The position numbers were made by a program, and so were the translations under genes. A stretch of 64,000 bases of DNA from Ascarosepion bandense (lineage: Eukaryota > Mollusca > Cephalopoda > Sepiida > Sepiidae), in contig JBBBDQ010000330.1 in assembly GCA_037127315.1 (NCBI GenBank), positions 2,646,501 to 2,710,500 of the forward strand. The letters run 5' to 3'. Shown here piece by piece: positions 1 through 11,011 of the stretch. Position 1 is the stretch's first letter; each line of letters opens with the position of its first letter. Under the pieces are notes generated by a model that saw nothing but the letters and a program-made list of their open reading frames with translations, ran no database searches and had not been told where the DNA came from.

Positions 1-251
1 GATCAAGACCAACCAACAGAAACAAAGAATGGGTTTATACAATCCAGAGGAAACAAACCAAACCAAAGAGTGAACTTGTAAGATCTCAAAAAAAAAACCC
101 AACAATACAAACAGTGGACTTATGTGGTCAACACCAATAAGGAAACCAATCAATGGGATCTTGAGATCCAGAGGAAAAATAATCCAAAACAATTGTCATA
201 TGAAATCCAGACCAACCATCCAACCAAACCAAACAATGAACTTATGAGATC

Positions 252-317
<66 letters not shown>

Positions 318-592
318 CTAAACATTGGATTTTTGGTATCAATGAAACCATGAAATAAAAAATGCTCTTATGAGATACAAAGGAATTAAACCTCAAAATA
401 ATTGGCTTATGTGATCCAGACTATCCAACAAAACCAAAAAATGTCCCATTTGATCCAAAAATAACAGCAATCCAAACAATAAGTTTATGTGATCCAGACC
501 AATCTCTCAAAATAAATTATGGGCTTATGAAGATCCAGTGGAAACAAACAATTCAAACAATAGACTTATGAGATCCAGATCAACCAGCCTGT
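1..592. repeat. degenerate ~40-bp tandem repeat (minisatellite)
   Basis: About thirteen diverged units, each starting near 'gatccaga', continuing with an A/C-rich stretch (ccaaacaaaccaa) and ending 'aatgg-cttatga'. Unit starts are seen near 1, 42, 83, 124, 162, 203, 245, 373, 415, 480, 526 and 567. The array is cut by the left window edge and interrupted by the (CA)n run at 253-314. No coding signal. It stops where the LINE 3' end begins at 597. Confidence 0.75.
253..314. repeat. (CA)n microsatellite
   Basis: About 30 uninterrupted CA dinucleotides inside the 40-bp tandem array. The His/Thr or Val/Cys reading frames through it are repeat artefacts. Confidence 0.95.
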
Positions 593-596
593 ACAT

Positions 597-1487
597 CTTT
601 TTTTTTTAATCATTTCACCCCAAGCAAGACATTCCACTGCCACTATTGCACTTGGGGCTACATAGGGGAAGGTAAATAGAAAGAGTGGTTAGATATAGAA
701 AATGTCGGAAGCGGGGTGATAGATAGTTGGGTGGGTGGGAAGAGTGTTTGAAAGAATGGAAGCGAGTTAGTTTGTTAGGAGGTGTCTATTGACCTTACAT
801 TTAAACTCTTGGAGATTGTAGCCGTCGGGGAAGCAGTCATGTGGAAGGGAATTCCACAGTCAGAAAGTGCGAGAAAAGAAACTGTTGGAGTAGAAGTTGC
901 GGTTGCATTTTATCGGTTTCACTGTAAAAGGGTGGGATCTAGTTGCTAATCTAGTATCTCGTGCAAATTCGAACCTGGGGGCACCAGTGATCTAAGTACA
1001 TCGGAGCAGAAGCCGTGAAAGTATTTATAGAAGAGACACAGGGAAACCACGTTGCGCCGGTGAGAGAGAGACTGCAGGTGGTCTGCTAAGTCGGTATCGA
1101 TCACATTACAGACTCTCCGCTGTACCTTGTCGAGAAGCCCAAGGAGAATAGCAGGGGCACCCGACCAGATATGGCAACAGTATTCAATGCACGGGCGGAT
1201 GGTAGATTTATAAATATGCAGGATAGATTCAGACGGAAAAAAAACTTCCGGGCCATGCACAGAGAACCGACTTTCATAGCAGCGGATTTAGCAATGGATT
1301 CGATATAGTCATTCCACTTGAGGTCCGCTGAAAGTGTGAGACCAAGGAGGCGTAGTGTTTTACTCTCTGGGAGGCAAGCCTGGTCCATGCTAATAGGAGG
1401 TAGGTGCGATTGTCTATGATGATTAATTGATAGTAGCTTCGTTTTAGAAGCATTAAAATTTACGAGCCATTTCTTACCCCAGCCCCG
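597..1487 (-). mobile_element. jockey/CR1-type LINE, 3' end (antisense)
   Basis: Reading the minus strand gives the C-terminal part of a reverse transcriptase with the phrases GWGKKWLVNFNASKTK, RLLGLTLSADLKWNDYIESI, YKSTIRPCIEYCCHIWSGAP and LLDKVQRRVCNVIDTDLADH, in more than one frame. The same protein is nearly intact at 44315-45034. The element's 3' end is the oligo-T at 597-608 next to the antisense of 'agtggcagtggaatgtcttgcttggggtgaaatgatt', a 3' UTR seen again at 45165-45215 and 30730-30780. It is 5' truncated at about 1487, where an unrelated LINE starts in the opposite direction. Frameshifts make it a dead copy. Confidence 0.85.
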
Positions 1488-1489
1488 AC

Positions 1490-4400
1490 TAGTTCTAGTG
1501 GGGGACTGGAATGCCGTCCTGGACCCCAAGCTGGATAAAGGGTGGGGCGCTAGCGGGAGGCGTGGTGATCGCAGCCTGGTTGATCTGATCGGCGATTATG
1601 GTCTTGTCGATAGATACCGGGTCGATCATCCGGGCGGGAGCATGTGGACGTGGGCGCATAGTTGGCCCTCTACCAAGGTGGTTAGCTACCTTGACAGAGT
1701 GTTAGTGAGAGAAGCCGACATAGACTTCTTAGAATGCCCGACGTTCCACTGGTTAGGCTACACGGACCACAAACTCGTTTGTGCCCGTGTGGTGTTAGAC
1801 TTTAGGCCTAGGATGGCTGGCTACTGGAAGTTTAACCAGTCCTTGCTGGACAGGCGGGACGTTCAGCGCCAGCTCATCAGCGTAGTTCAGCGGGCGTTAA
1901 TTGGGCGAGTCATTGGGAATAAGTGGTGGGCTAGACTTAAGGATAGCATTAGGTCTTTCGCCATACAATACAGCCAACGGCTCAACCTAGACAAGGCTAA
2001 GAAGGCGAAGACACTTAGAGATAACTTTTCCCGGGCGGAGGCTGGCGGTGATCCCCTAGCTATAGCCTTAGCTAAGGAGGCCCTTGAACGGTCGAATAGC
2101 GATCGTTACATGGGTCAGATAGTTAGACATAAGTTAAGCAAGATGTCTTCTGAAGCTGTGAGCATGGGCGCTTCATTGCGTCGGGAAGAAGTTCGTCGGA
2201 GCGGCGATCGGTACATTCGAGAGATACGAGACCCGGATGGACACACCCTAAGGTCGACTGATGGCATGTGCGAGGCGTTTCGCCAGCACCTCGAGCACCG
2301 GTTTACCAAGGAGCCTGGTCTCCGCGACGAGGAGTTTCGCAGCTATTTGGCTGACTTTCCCCGGCTTTTGCCGGCTGAAGCGGCTAGCTGCGAGGGAGAG
2401 ATTACCGAGGACGAAGTCTACGCGGCTTTGAAGACGGTCGGCAGAGGCAAGTCGCCGGGTTTGGATGGTTTGTCCTATGAATTGTACTTGAAGCTGTCGC
2501 ACATTTTTGTCCCGATCTTGACTGTCGTGTTCAACAACTGGTTCCGGCAGGGGTCCATCCCCAATCGGTTCACCAGGGGTGTGGTCACGCTGTTGAGAAA
2601 AGGCAAGAATGTTGGGAGGGATCTAAACGATTACAGGCCCATAACTCTGCTAAACACAGAGTTAAAGATTCTGGCCAAGATCCTGACGAATCGCTTGCAG
2701 CTAGTTGCCGAGTCTCTGTTAGGACCTGAACAGACCTGTGCTGTGAAGGGCCGAACAATTCAGAGCAACCTGCACTTGATTCGCACGATCCTAGAGGGAG
2801 TAGAAGACGACGAACGAGCTGCGCTGATCAATTTAGATCAGTCCAAGGCATTTGATAGGGTTGACCATGGCTACCTGGCGGCTGTCCTGCAGGCTGCTGG
2901 ATTCGAAACCGACTTCAGCCGCTGGATTAGTCTCCTGTATCGCTCCCCCACGGCTGTGGTGCAGGTGAACGGGAGGCTGTCGAGCGCCTTTGCGCTGTCT
3001 AGGTCGGTCCGACAGGGTTGTCCGCTGTCGTCCTTACTTTACGTCCTGACGTTGGAGCCCCTCCTTCGCAGGCTAAAGGACAGGGCGTGTAGGCCGGCCC
3101 TACGTGGAATTGCTGTCCCTGGTGGAGGCGCTTGAGCCAGGGTTTCTGCGTACGCCGATGACGTATCGGTTTTTGTGTCTTCTCACGGGGACATAAGAGC
3201 GGTACAGAAGGCGCTTGTACGGTTCGAACAGGTGACTGGGGCCAAGATTAACTGCGACAAGTCTTCCGGCTTGCGGTTAGGTGCCTGGAAGGGAATCTCC
3301 CTCCCGGGGCCCTTCAGCTGGACGGACGGGCCGGTCAAGCTCCTCGGAGTTTGGTTTGGTCCGGACTTGCAGTTGGAGAAGAATTGGTCTGAAGTACAGG
3401 CAAAGGTCGTTGCGCTGGTCGAGATTTGGCAACGAAGGCGGTTGTCCTTAAAGGGCTTGGCGGAGGTGTGTGCCACATACCTCTTTCCCAAGATCCTTTA
3501 CCGGCTGTCTGTACTTCCACTTTGTCAGGCGCGTGAGGAGGCGCTCGAGCGTCTGCTAATCTCCTTTCTCTGGAGAGGACGCAGGTGTCACGTCGACAAA
3601 CGTGTCTGTTACCAACGTCCGTGCAATGGGGGTCTGGGGGTGCCGCACTTGGTGAGCCACAAGCTTGCCTCGAGGTTGGCATTCCTCAGACGTGCGTTAA
3701 TGGACGACGGTTTGCTTTCGGGGGTAGTGCGGGATGCGTTCCCGAGCCTCACTATCACTCCCCCGATCTCGAGGTGCTGCCCTAAGCCTCGGGAGCAATC
3801 CAAGTTCATTCTCGAATGCCGCAAGGCCTTGTCGGCCATTCCGCGGTCCAATGACCTTTCACAGCCTAGGAAGCTCTTCTATCGAGGGCTAGTGGAGGGT
3901 GTCGCAAAGGATCGACTCAGGAGGAAGCTCGGCATGACGGAGGGTGAATATCGCTCTCATTGGTCGTGGCCGCCAGGATCGGAGTATCTCAGCAACCCTG
4001 AGTTTTCTTTGACCTGGCGATTAGCTCGGAATGGCTTGTCTCTCAATGACTCGCGTTTCATAGTGGGCTCGGCGGATTTGCCGGACTGTGAGCGTTGCAA
4101 CCTTGGTATCAAGGAGACGTCTTCGCACGCCTTCTACCATTGTTCGCGCGTTCGCCCACTATGGGATCGAGTCGGCGAGTTGACTGCTCGTATCGCGCCG
4201 CGGGAGCTGCTGCTCATTGATCGTGCATACGCTGTTGACAATGTGTCGCCACCGTACTCTGGAGTGAAACGAATGGTGTTTCTGGTGCTACTGGCCACGG
4301 CTCGAATGGTGATATGGACGACGCGTCTGGAGGAGGTCTTGCGGGGTGGACGTCTTTCACATCAGGATCTGATCAGATATTTTGAGCATCAGCTCAAAAT

Positions 4401-4990
4401 GAAGATTAGAACTGATTGGAAACGATTGCACCCGACAGATTTCAGCAAAAGGTGGGTGACTGTGGCGAGCCTGGTTCGCGTGACTGGGGCTGGCCTTGAT
4501 TTTCTTTTTTAGACCTGCTACGTCGCATCGGGTTGGATTCCTCTGGAACCCTTCCCATGGTTAAGGTTAGTACTCATTTGTGTTCCTAGTTAAGGTGTAT
4601 GAATGTATGTCCCCGCCTGTTTCCCGGCACTCTGATTTTGTTATGATTCAGCGCTTGACCCCCTATTTCCCGTGTTAGTTTTACCTCCGTTTATGTCAGG
4701 CCTGAATCAGAATTTTTTCATTCCCAACCCTAATGTTTTTGTGCTCCTCCCCATTCCCAGTAGAAAGAGTGTGGCTTGATTTTGTCCAACAGGCAGAATA
4801 CAGTGACCTCTTTGTTTATTTGTGGGTGGGTTGGGACCAGCTAACACAATGTTTTGTTTGTTCTTTTTTGTTTCCTTTTATTTTGGGATGTTACATCATA
4901 CCCCTTCTCCCCTGTGTCATTTCACTGTATAATTTTTAAAATATATATTTTTGTATGAAAAAATATTTTTGTATGAAAAAATTATGAAAA
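1490..4990 (+). mobile_element. Tx1/L1-like non-LTR retrotransposon, 5' truncated
   Basis: A GC-rich segment, unlike its AT-rich surroundings, carrying the end of an APE endonuclease, a reverse transcriptase and a C-terminal zinc-knuckle region, followed by a ~480-bp 3' UTR. ORF1, the 5' UTR and the N-terminal endonuclease half are missing. The 3' end holds a short tandem repeat of 'atttttgtatgaaaaa' (about 4948-4982), as often seen at LINE tails. The Tx1/L1 placement is inferred from the RT phrasing and zf-RVT-like tail, not from a tree. Confidence 0.85.
1498..4512 (+). pseudogene. LINE ORF2-like endonuclease/reverse transcriptase with one in-frame TGA
   Basis: About 1,000 codons in a single frame, interrupted only by TGA at 3133-3135. 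The N-terminal part has the APE endonuclease end (VGDWNAVLDPKLDKGWG; later YLDRVLVREADIDF and TDHKLVCARV). The RT follows: 'GRGKSPGLDGLSYELY', 'YRPITLLNTELKILAKIL', motif A INLDQSKAFDRVDH, motif B SVRQGCPLSSLLYVL, then the stop, then motif C AYADDVSVF (YADD at 3151-3162). The C-terminal end has a Cys/His cluster (DCERCNLGIKETSSHAFYHC, 4084-4143) like the zf-RVT module. The stop falls between RT motifs B and C, so no complete RT can be made without readthrough. Otherwise intact coding points to a fairly recent insertion. Ends in TAG at 4510-4512. Confidence 0.88.
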
Positions 4991-5257
4991 AATGAACATT
5001 GTAAAAAGAAAATTTTTTATACACATTGGGTTTTTATATAGATTCCCCGGAGTGTTTTGTGGTATTCTGGTAAATGATAGGTATGAGTGTCGAAGGATAA
5101 CTTCTTTTGGTGATAGAGAAAAATTGTAACGTATGCTTGGGTCACGAATGAAATTAGCTAGGAATAAGATAGCGCACTGCACGACCAACCTCAGTTTTGT
5201 TCCCCCTCCCAAACTAGGCCTTGTGCCGCAATTGTGTAGTTTGACGCAATAAATACA

Positions 5258-5665
5258 CATTTCTTACCCCAGCCCACTACGGATTGGAGGTCGTTTCCAA
5301 GCGCGGCTGCAAGGTTAGCTTTGTCGCCCACACTAGATTTTTGATCGAGGCGAGAATAAACTGTGGTGTCATCGGCGTACATACCTACTTGGTATCAGGG
5401 AGATCATTAATGTAAATCAGAAAGAGCGTAGGACCTAGGATAGAGCCTTGAGGGACACCCGCGTTCGTATGGTAGTTCTGGGAGGCATGTCCGTTTAATA
5501 CCACTTTCAATGTGCGGTTAGAGAGGAAAGACTGGATTAGTTCAAACCACTATCCAGCTATACCATAGCTTCGCAGTTTGCATAGAAGGCCAGCATGCCA
5601 AATTCTGTCGAATGCTTTATAGATATCCAAGGCAACGGTTCGGGCTTCACCGTTCCTGTCGAGAG
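5258..5665 (-). mobile_element. jockey/CR1-type LINE fragment (antisense)
   Basis: The minus strand reads RT motif A-like 'ALDIYKAFDRIWHAGLLCKL', then 'SFLSNRTLKVVLNGHASQN', '[21 protein letters not shown]' and 'MYADDTTVYSRLDQK' (5344-5382). These match the copy at 43276-45220. Several stops and frame changes; non-functional. Confidence 0.85.
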
Positions 5666-5892
5666 GAAGTAAAGAAGAAAAATAAGATCTGTAGGAATAA
5701 CAAGTAAGAAAATGAAAATTATTAAGAAATGTCTGGTATAGGCATTTTTACCAAGATCTCTAGCTGGTCATAATGACGATTAATTCAAGAGGGCTATTTT
5801 TCTCCTTAGATTAGATTTCTCACGGGCCATTGATAGTGCGAAATGTTTTTATCTCACTAAGTAGTCTAATGTGGTTTTGTGTTATACAAAAC

Positions 5893-6712
5893 TCATTTTA
5901 GTAAAAAGAAAGAAAGAAATAAAATATCCAAAGATGAAATGAAGATTAAACATACAACCGCTGATTTGCTGATTCTCTGAAAACATATGCAATAAAGATA
6001 GACTATTTTCTTCTTCATGTGCCATAGGCAATCACGACTCTCCACACTTTTCTGTCCCTTGTAACTCTTAATAAACTTTTTGTTATTTCTCCTAAACCCT
6101 GTTCCGCCATTCATTTACACAAGATCACTAAGAATGTTATTTCTTCTGTCTCTTTTGCCCTCTATTTGTTCATGAGTATCAGATTTTTCGAGCCCTTATT
6201 ATGTGTCCCAGAAATTTCAAATGTATTTTCCTGATGTTATGTACAAGTTTTCTTTTTAATTCCATTTTCTCTAAATCATCGTCGTTGCTCACCTGTTCGG
6301 TCCATGGTATCTTCAGCATCCTTCGGCAGGACCCCATTTCTGTTGCTTCAAGTTTCTACTTTTTTTTTAGGAGATTGTCCAGGAGGACATACATCACGTA
6401 AGTTTCGGACTCTTTTCCTTGTTTTTAGCGATGTTTTTCGATTTCTTAGTAATCTATTTAGCTTTTGAAATGATTCCTTGGCTATCCTAATACGCCTTCA
6501 GATTTCAGACTTTCCGTTCTCTGTCAAGAGACTTCCCGGACATTTAAATTCCTGCACTTGTTAGATTTTGGTATCTCCGTTTGCAATAGAGAAAACGCGA
6601 GATAAATAATTGAAAAGTAGCTTAAGTTAGAACTGACTCGTAACCCAAGAGTGTAAAAGGGTCTGATTTCGAAAAGCTCATAATCATGATCAGTCCGTTC
6701 TTGGAATCATAT
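5893..6712 (-). mobile_element. RTE-like LINE fragment, 3' part of RT (antisense)
   Basis: The minus strand carries the C-terminal RT region and tail of a LINE family seen repeatedly here (NGGTGFRRNNKKFIKSYKGQK at 5893-6114; antisense of 'mwFYRRMLRIPWTE..' further up). Positions ~6173-6712 match 12386-12910 in inverted orientation at high identity over ~520 bp. Non-coding now. Confidence 0.75.
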
Positions 6713-7299
6713 ACATATGGTACTATAATATAATATATAATATAATGGTATCATGATGTGATATAATTATCTGATATATAGTAGAATGTTATCTGATGTA
6801 TGCTCTATTAGTATGTTATGATGTGATATGGTATCGATCATATTCTTGAAGTTATTATTGTAATAAAGAACCTAAAAGTGAATACGATCAAAGTTTGAGG
6901 ATTTGGAATATATTAAAACAAATGATTGATATATTGCGCTCTCGAAAAATTTCCCCTGATATGTTTCTTCATGTGTAGCATCATCTGAACGCATAAATAC
7001 CGAGGTAATAAAAAAAGAATGAATAAAAATCCAACATTTATAATTAAGGTTTCTGTCGCTTCGAATCACTGGGTTTCAGATCTTAAAATTAAATAAATAT
7101 TTTCTACTGCTCGGTTAAGTGTTTTAAGACAGCACCTTTGAAAATTATTTACATATCGACGTTGACTGTTATATATATAGATGTTTTAGTTTAAAAAAAG
7201 AAATAATTCTTGCTTGTGTGCTTTTGTAAAACCACTCTTCACGAAAAATTGCTGTCTAAATATACAACATATATGTCATCCACATACAAGCCTGTTTCG

Positions 7300-7410
7300 C
7301 TGTATCACAGCTTATCAGTGTGGCTAGACACATCCACTTGCTTCTGGCCGGGATCGAAAGTCGACCGATTTGGTGTCGGTCGGAGTCGCTACCCACTAAG
7401 CCATAGACAC
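7300..7410 (-). mobile_element. tRNA-derived SINE (type 2)
   Basis: On the minus strand an A-box-like segment (TGGCTTAGTGGGTAGCG) and a B-box-like segment (CTTTCGATCCCGGC) lie ~35 bp apart, followed by 'actgataagctgtgata'. The same arrangement occurs at 28336-28440. Short SINE copy, not a working tRNA gene: no cloverleaf closes. Confidence 0.65.
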
Positions 7411-7525
7411 ATGAAGTCAGAGAATGGAAATTTTAACGTGTTGTATATAAGCAGTGTATACCCACGCCATTCACCGAAAGAACTCTATTCATTTCTGAAG
7501 AGTCACGCATATATCGGAACAAAAA

Positions 7526-7526
<1 letters not shown>

Positions 7527-7564
<38 letters not shown>
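7527..7564. repeat. (TA)n microsatellite
   Basis: Uninterrupted TA dinucleotides directly beside the 3' end of an antisense LINE fragment. Confidence 0.95.
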
Positions 7565-7565
<1 letters not shown>

Positions 7566-7567
<2 letters not shown>

Positions 7568-8325
7568 TTATTGTTCCGTGTCCCTTCAGGACAGGCGATC
7601 ATTGTTATCTCTCCCAAACCCCACACCGCCATCCATTTGCTCAACCAAATATATTTCGCGCTGCTTTCCCTTGCCTCCCTTTCATTTTATCCGTCCTGTG
7701 AGTATTAAATTCTCCAGGCTCTTCTTAGTCATTAAGTGTCCCAGGAACTTCATCTGTCTCTTCTTGCTGGTAAATATGAGTTTTCTTCTCGTTTGCATCC
7801 TCTCCAACACCTCATCGTAGCTCACGTACTCAGTCCACGGTATCCTCAGCATCCTTCTATAGAACCACATTTATACAGCCTCAAAATTCTTCTTCATCTG
7901 TGAGGAGATTGTCCAACATTTGCTGCCATACTGAAGAACAGATATCACATTGCAGTTCAGCACTGTTTTCTTTGTTTCCAGTGAGATCTTCCTGTCTCTC
8001 AGTACTCTGGTTAGCTTTTGAAATGTGCTCTTGGCCATGGCAATGCGTCTTCGGATCTCAATGTCACACTTTCCATCCTCTGTCAGAATGCTTTCTAGAT
8101 ATTTAAATTTCTTTACTTGTTTTATTTTAGTTTCTTCGATCTGTAGTTGGCATTTTAGGTTTTTCTTTTTGCTGATGAATATACATTCCGTTTTCTTGAA
8201 ATTTATGGTCAATCCTTTCTTCTCGCTGTCTCTTGCTACCTTTTGTAGGGAATCCTACATTTTCTTTACCCTGTCTGCTGTCAGCACCATATCATCCGCA
8301 CATCTTAATCCGCCAATCTCCAAAA
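7566..8325 (-). mobile_element. RTE-like LINE fragment, best-preserved RT C-terminus
   Basis: The minus strand reads two adjoining ORFs (7871-8212 and 7682-7870): 'NFKKTECIFISKKK', 'KQVKKFKYLESILTEDGKCDIEIRRRI', 'VLNCNVISVLQYGSKCWT', then 'MWFYRRMLRIPWTEYVSYDEVLE', 'RQMKFLGHLMTKKSLENLILTG'. This is the thumb and C-terminal part of the endonuclease-RT proteins common in mollusc genomes. The antisense tail 'gggacacggaacaataag' lies against the (TA)n tract. Truncated at both ends. Confidence 0.85.
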
Positions 8326-8668
8326 CTTAAATTTTTGGAGATTGTAGCTATCAGGGAAGCAAGTAAATGGAAGGGCATTCCACAAACGGGAAGTGCAAGA
8401 AAAGAAATTGTTAGAGTAGAAAAGACGGTTACAATCTTCAATCTAGTAGCACGCTTAAATTCACGTGGTGGAGGCAGCAGAGAAAAAGCTTGTCAGAACA
8501 AGTGTCATAAAAATATTCGTAGAAAAGTCAGAGGGAGGCCACGTCACATCTGTAAGAAAGTGAATGAAGTTGAAATCAGAACCGATTGTATTGTATATCC
8601 TTTATTGGTTTTTGTAGAGAACCTTGAAATATATAGCCGGAGTACCCAACCAGATATGTTAACAGTTT

Positions 8669-8783
8669 AGATGTGGCACAAAGCCGATAATATGGGTTAC
8701 CCAGTGAGGATCGAATTCACTACCTAGTTGTAGCAGGTTCTAGCGAGACAAGTTTTCTAACCATTACACCACCTCGAGGTGCC
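8669..8783 (-). mobile_element. tRNA-derived SINE (type 3)
   Basis: Minus strand: A box TGGTGTAATGGTTAG, B box GAATTCGATCCTC, then 'cactgggtaacccatattatcggctttgtgccacatc'. First of two copies in tandem inside a LINE. Confidence 0.75.
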
Positions 8784-8809
8784 CATAATGATTTTCTAAG
8801 CGCAGCTTC

Positions 8810-8926
8810 GATGTGGCACAAGGCCGAAAGTATGGGGTACCCAATGAGGATCTAAGTCACTACTTAGTTGTAACATCTTCTAGCGAGACAAGCTTGCTAA
8901 CCATTACACCACGTCGGGGTGCCCTA
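8810..8926 (-). mobile_element. tRNA-derived SINE (type 3), second tandem copy
   Basis: Minus strand copy of the same tRNA-like unit (GTGTAATGGTTAGCAAGC as A box, TGACTTAGATCCTCATTGGG around the B box). Separated from the first by 'ataatgattttctaagcgcagctt'. Confidence 0.75.
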
Positions 8927-9979
8927 TGTCAACAGTATTCAATGCACGGACTTATGGTAAATTCATAAATGCACAAGATGGATTCAGAGGAGAAAAATTT
9001 TCTGGCTCGACACAGAAATCCAACCTTCTTAACAGTAGATGTAGCTATAGGATTCGATGTAGTATTTCCACTTCAAGTCAGTTGAAAAAGTGAGGCCAAG
9101 GAGGCTCCAGGAGAGTTGCATCTGCCATCCTGATGGCTGGTAGGAAAGTTTATCTATGGTGGTTAAAAGAGAGCAATTTTGTTCTGGAGGTATTCAAATT
9201 TACAAGTCATTTTCTGTCCCAATTAATTACTAATTGGAAGTCCTTTTCAAGAACAATAGCCAGGTTTACGTTGTCAGCCTTGAGATTTCTTATTGTGACA
9301 AATAGTGGTGTTACCTGAATATAGCGTAGGATCTAGGATAGCGCCTTGAGGGACACCTGCGTTCGTGTGAAAGGATCGAGAAGCTTGTCCGTTCAAATCT
9401 AACTTCATTTCGCAATTTGATAGAAATGATTGGATTAATTTAAACAATTATCCAGAATACCAAAGGAAAGAAGCCGGAAACACCTTCCTAAACCGAAAGC
9501 AAAGGATGAGGCTCTACTCCTGTTCAAGAAAAAGGGGAGTAGTATGGACCGGGCGATAGAAGACCTATCTTCTCCTATTGAAAAAAGTTTTAACTTAGTA
9601 AAAGTCGAGAAAGTCATTACTGATTCAATGATAGATCTAAACCGGCAGAGCGATACTTCTGAAAAATAAAAATAAAACACCTAAAAGAGCTCAAATTTGT
9701 TTCACTACTAGTTAAGTAAATTACTTCGAATCTTCCAAACAATTTAACTTATTTGGCAGTTGAATCGAAGACCAACAGAGCTTTATGACACTACGAACTT
9801 TAACATTCCAATATATTAAACGAGTCGAAGTGGGAGTAAATCCAAGAAACAAGAACAGATAGAAGTGGGGTAGCAGAATAAGAAAAAATAAAAACAAAAT
9901 GAAAAGGTAATATGAAAAATAAGTGGTTTAAAACGAGAAAGTTCTAACAAAATACAGACAAAAACCACGGAGATGCATC

Positions 9980-10033
9980 CATTTGAAAATAATAATAATA
10001 ATAATAATAACTAATAATAATAATAATATATAT

Positions 10034-10074
<41 letters not shown>
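9980..10074. repeat. (AAT)n and (AT)n microsatellite
   Basis: AAT trinucleotides pass into AT dinucleotides, which end exactly at the left arm of the hairpin at 10075. Confidence 0.95.
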
Positions 10075-10078
<4 letters not shown>

Positions 10079-10160
10079 AAATCTAAGTGAGCCAATAACC
10101 TACCACGGTTTCGCTGTTAAGCGAAACCGTGGTAGGTTATTGGCTCACTTAGATTTTCGA
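10075..10160. repeat. 41-bp perfect inverted repeat (hairpin)
   Basis: Left arm 10075-10115 (tcgaaaatctaagtgagcca...) and right arm 10120-10160 are exact reverse complements around the 4-base loop 'gtta'. Flanked on the left by (AT)n. Could be a tiny fold-back transposon or the folded end of a larger element. No ORF. Confidence 0.9.
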
Positions 10161-10426
10161 TTTTGTTTGCTCTACTTTCGCGTTGCGTGCTTTGCACACT
10201 CTGCTTTCGTATTGAGCTCTTTATTATTAAGGTTTTCGTCTTGGGTTTTTTTTCTTTCTCACGAATGCTTGACTTTTTGTTCAGGTATTTCGTTTGTTTC
10301 TTTTTTTATTCTCCTTCTTTTCACTGTGGGTTAGTTCCCGGTGGGTTTCAAGACGATCTCAGTTGTAGTTTAATTATTGATAATCTTGACAGCATTAGTT
10401 CTGTTGTTATTGGTATTACAACTATA

Positions 10427-10452
10427 ATTAATATATATATATATATATATAG
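10427..10452. repeat. (AT)n tract
   Basis: Short AT dinucleotide run. Confidence 0.9.
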
Positions 10453-10817
10453 CATACTGCAACTTGGTAGCTATAAAGTTTCAGTGCTTAATACACCTTC
10501 ATTAGGCAGTGAAATTGTGGTTAATTTACTTGTTATATATATATATAGATGATTAAAAAATTAATGAAATTAAATTAAACTAAAATAACGAAGGCAATAA
10601 AATGAGATGAATAAAGTCAAATGTGAGATTATTACATTTTAAAAGAATTGAATGTGTGAACTCATACACAAAATGTATCAATGATTTACCAAAGAAGACT
10701 AGGCATATTGAAATTTTAAACTGGTAAAGACATTAGTATAGACTATAAAAAGCGAAAAGTTGGAAGACCGATGTGGTCGAAACCTAGGTAGCAAGTAAGT
10801 GGTGTATATTCATTCTG

Positions 10818-10869
<52 letters not shown>

Positions 10870-10928
10870 GTAGAATATATATATATAAATGATGAACATA
10901 TATATATATATATATATATATTAACGTA

Positions 10929-10965
<37 letters not shown>

Positions 10966-10972
10966 AATGATG

Positions 10973-11008
<36 letters not shown>
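10818..11008. repeat. compound (AT)n array with 'cgtagaatatat' spacers
   Basis: Four AT runs separated by 'aacgtagaa' and 'gtaaatgatgaac', themselves repeated twice: a higher-order AT repeat directly left of the Penelope-like remnant. Confidence 0.9.

Positions 11009-11011
<3 letters not shown>

Larger units (their letters stand above)
8325..9470 (-). mobile_element. jockey/CR1-type LINE fragment interrupted by SINEs
   Basis: 8330-8440 repeats the 'ggagattgtagc..ggaagggaattccaca..gtgcaagaaaagaaa' region of the copy at 790-900; 8935-9120 and 9320-9460 repeat its more 5' RT region ('agcgccttgagggacacctgcgttcg'). The sequence is split at about 8660/8928 by two tRNA-like SINEs. 'tatgttaacagt' before and 'tatgtcaacagt' after look like a target-site duplication. 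Confidence 0.8.

Noticed and set aside
8669..8926. tRNA genes
   Set aside because: A and B boxes are present but acceptor, D and anticodon stems do not pair into a cloverleaf, and the units repeat as SINEs elsewhere.
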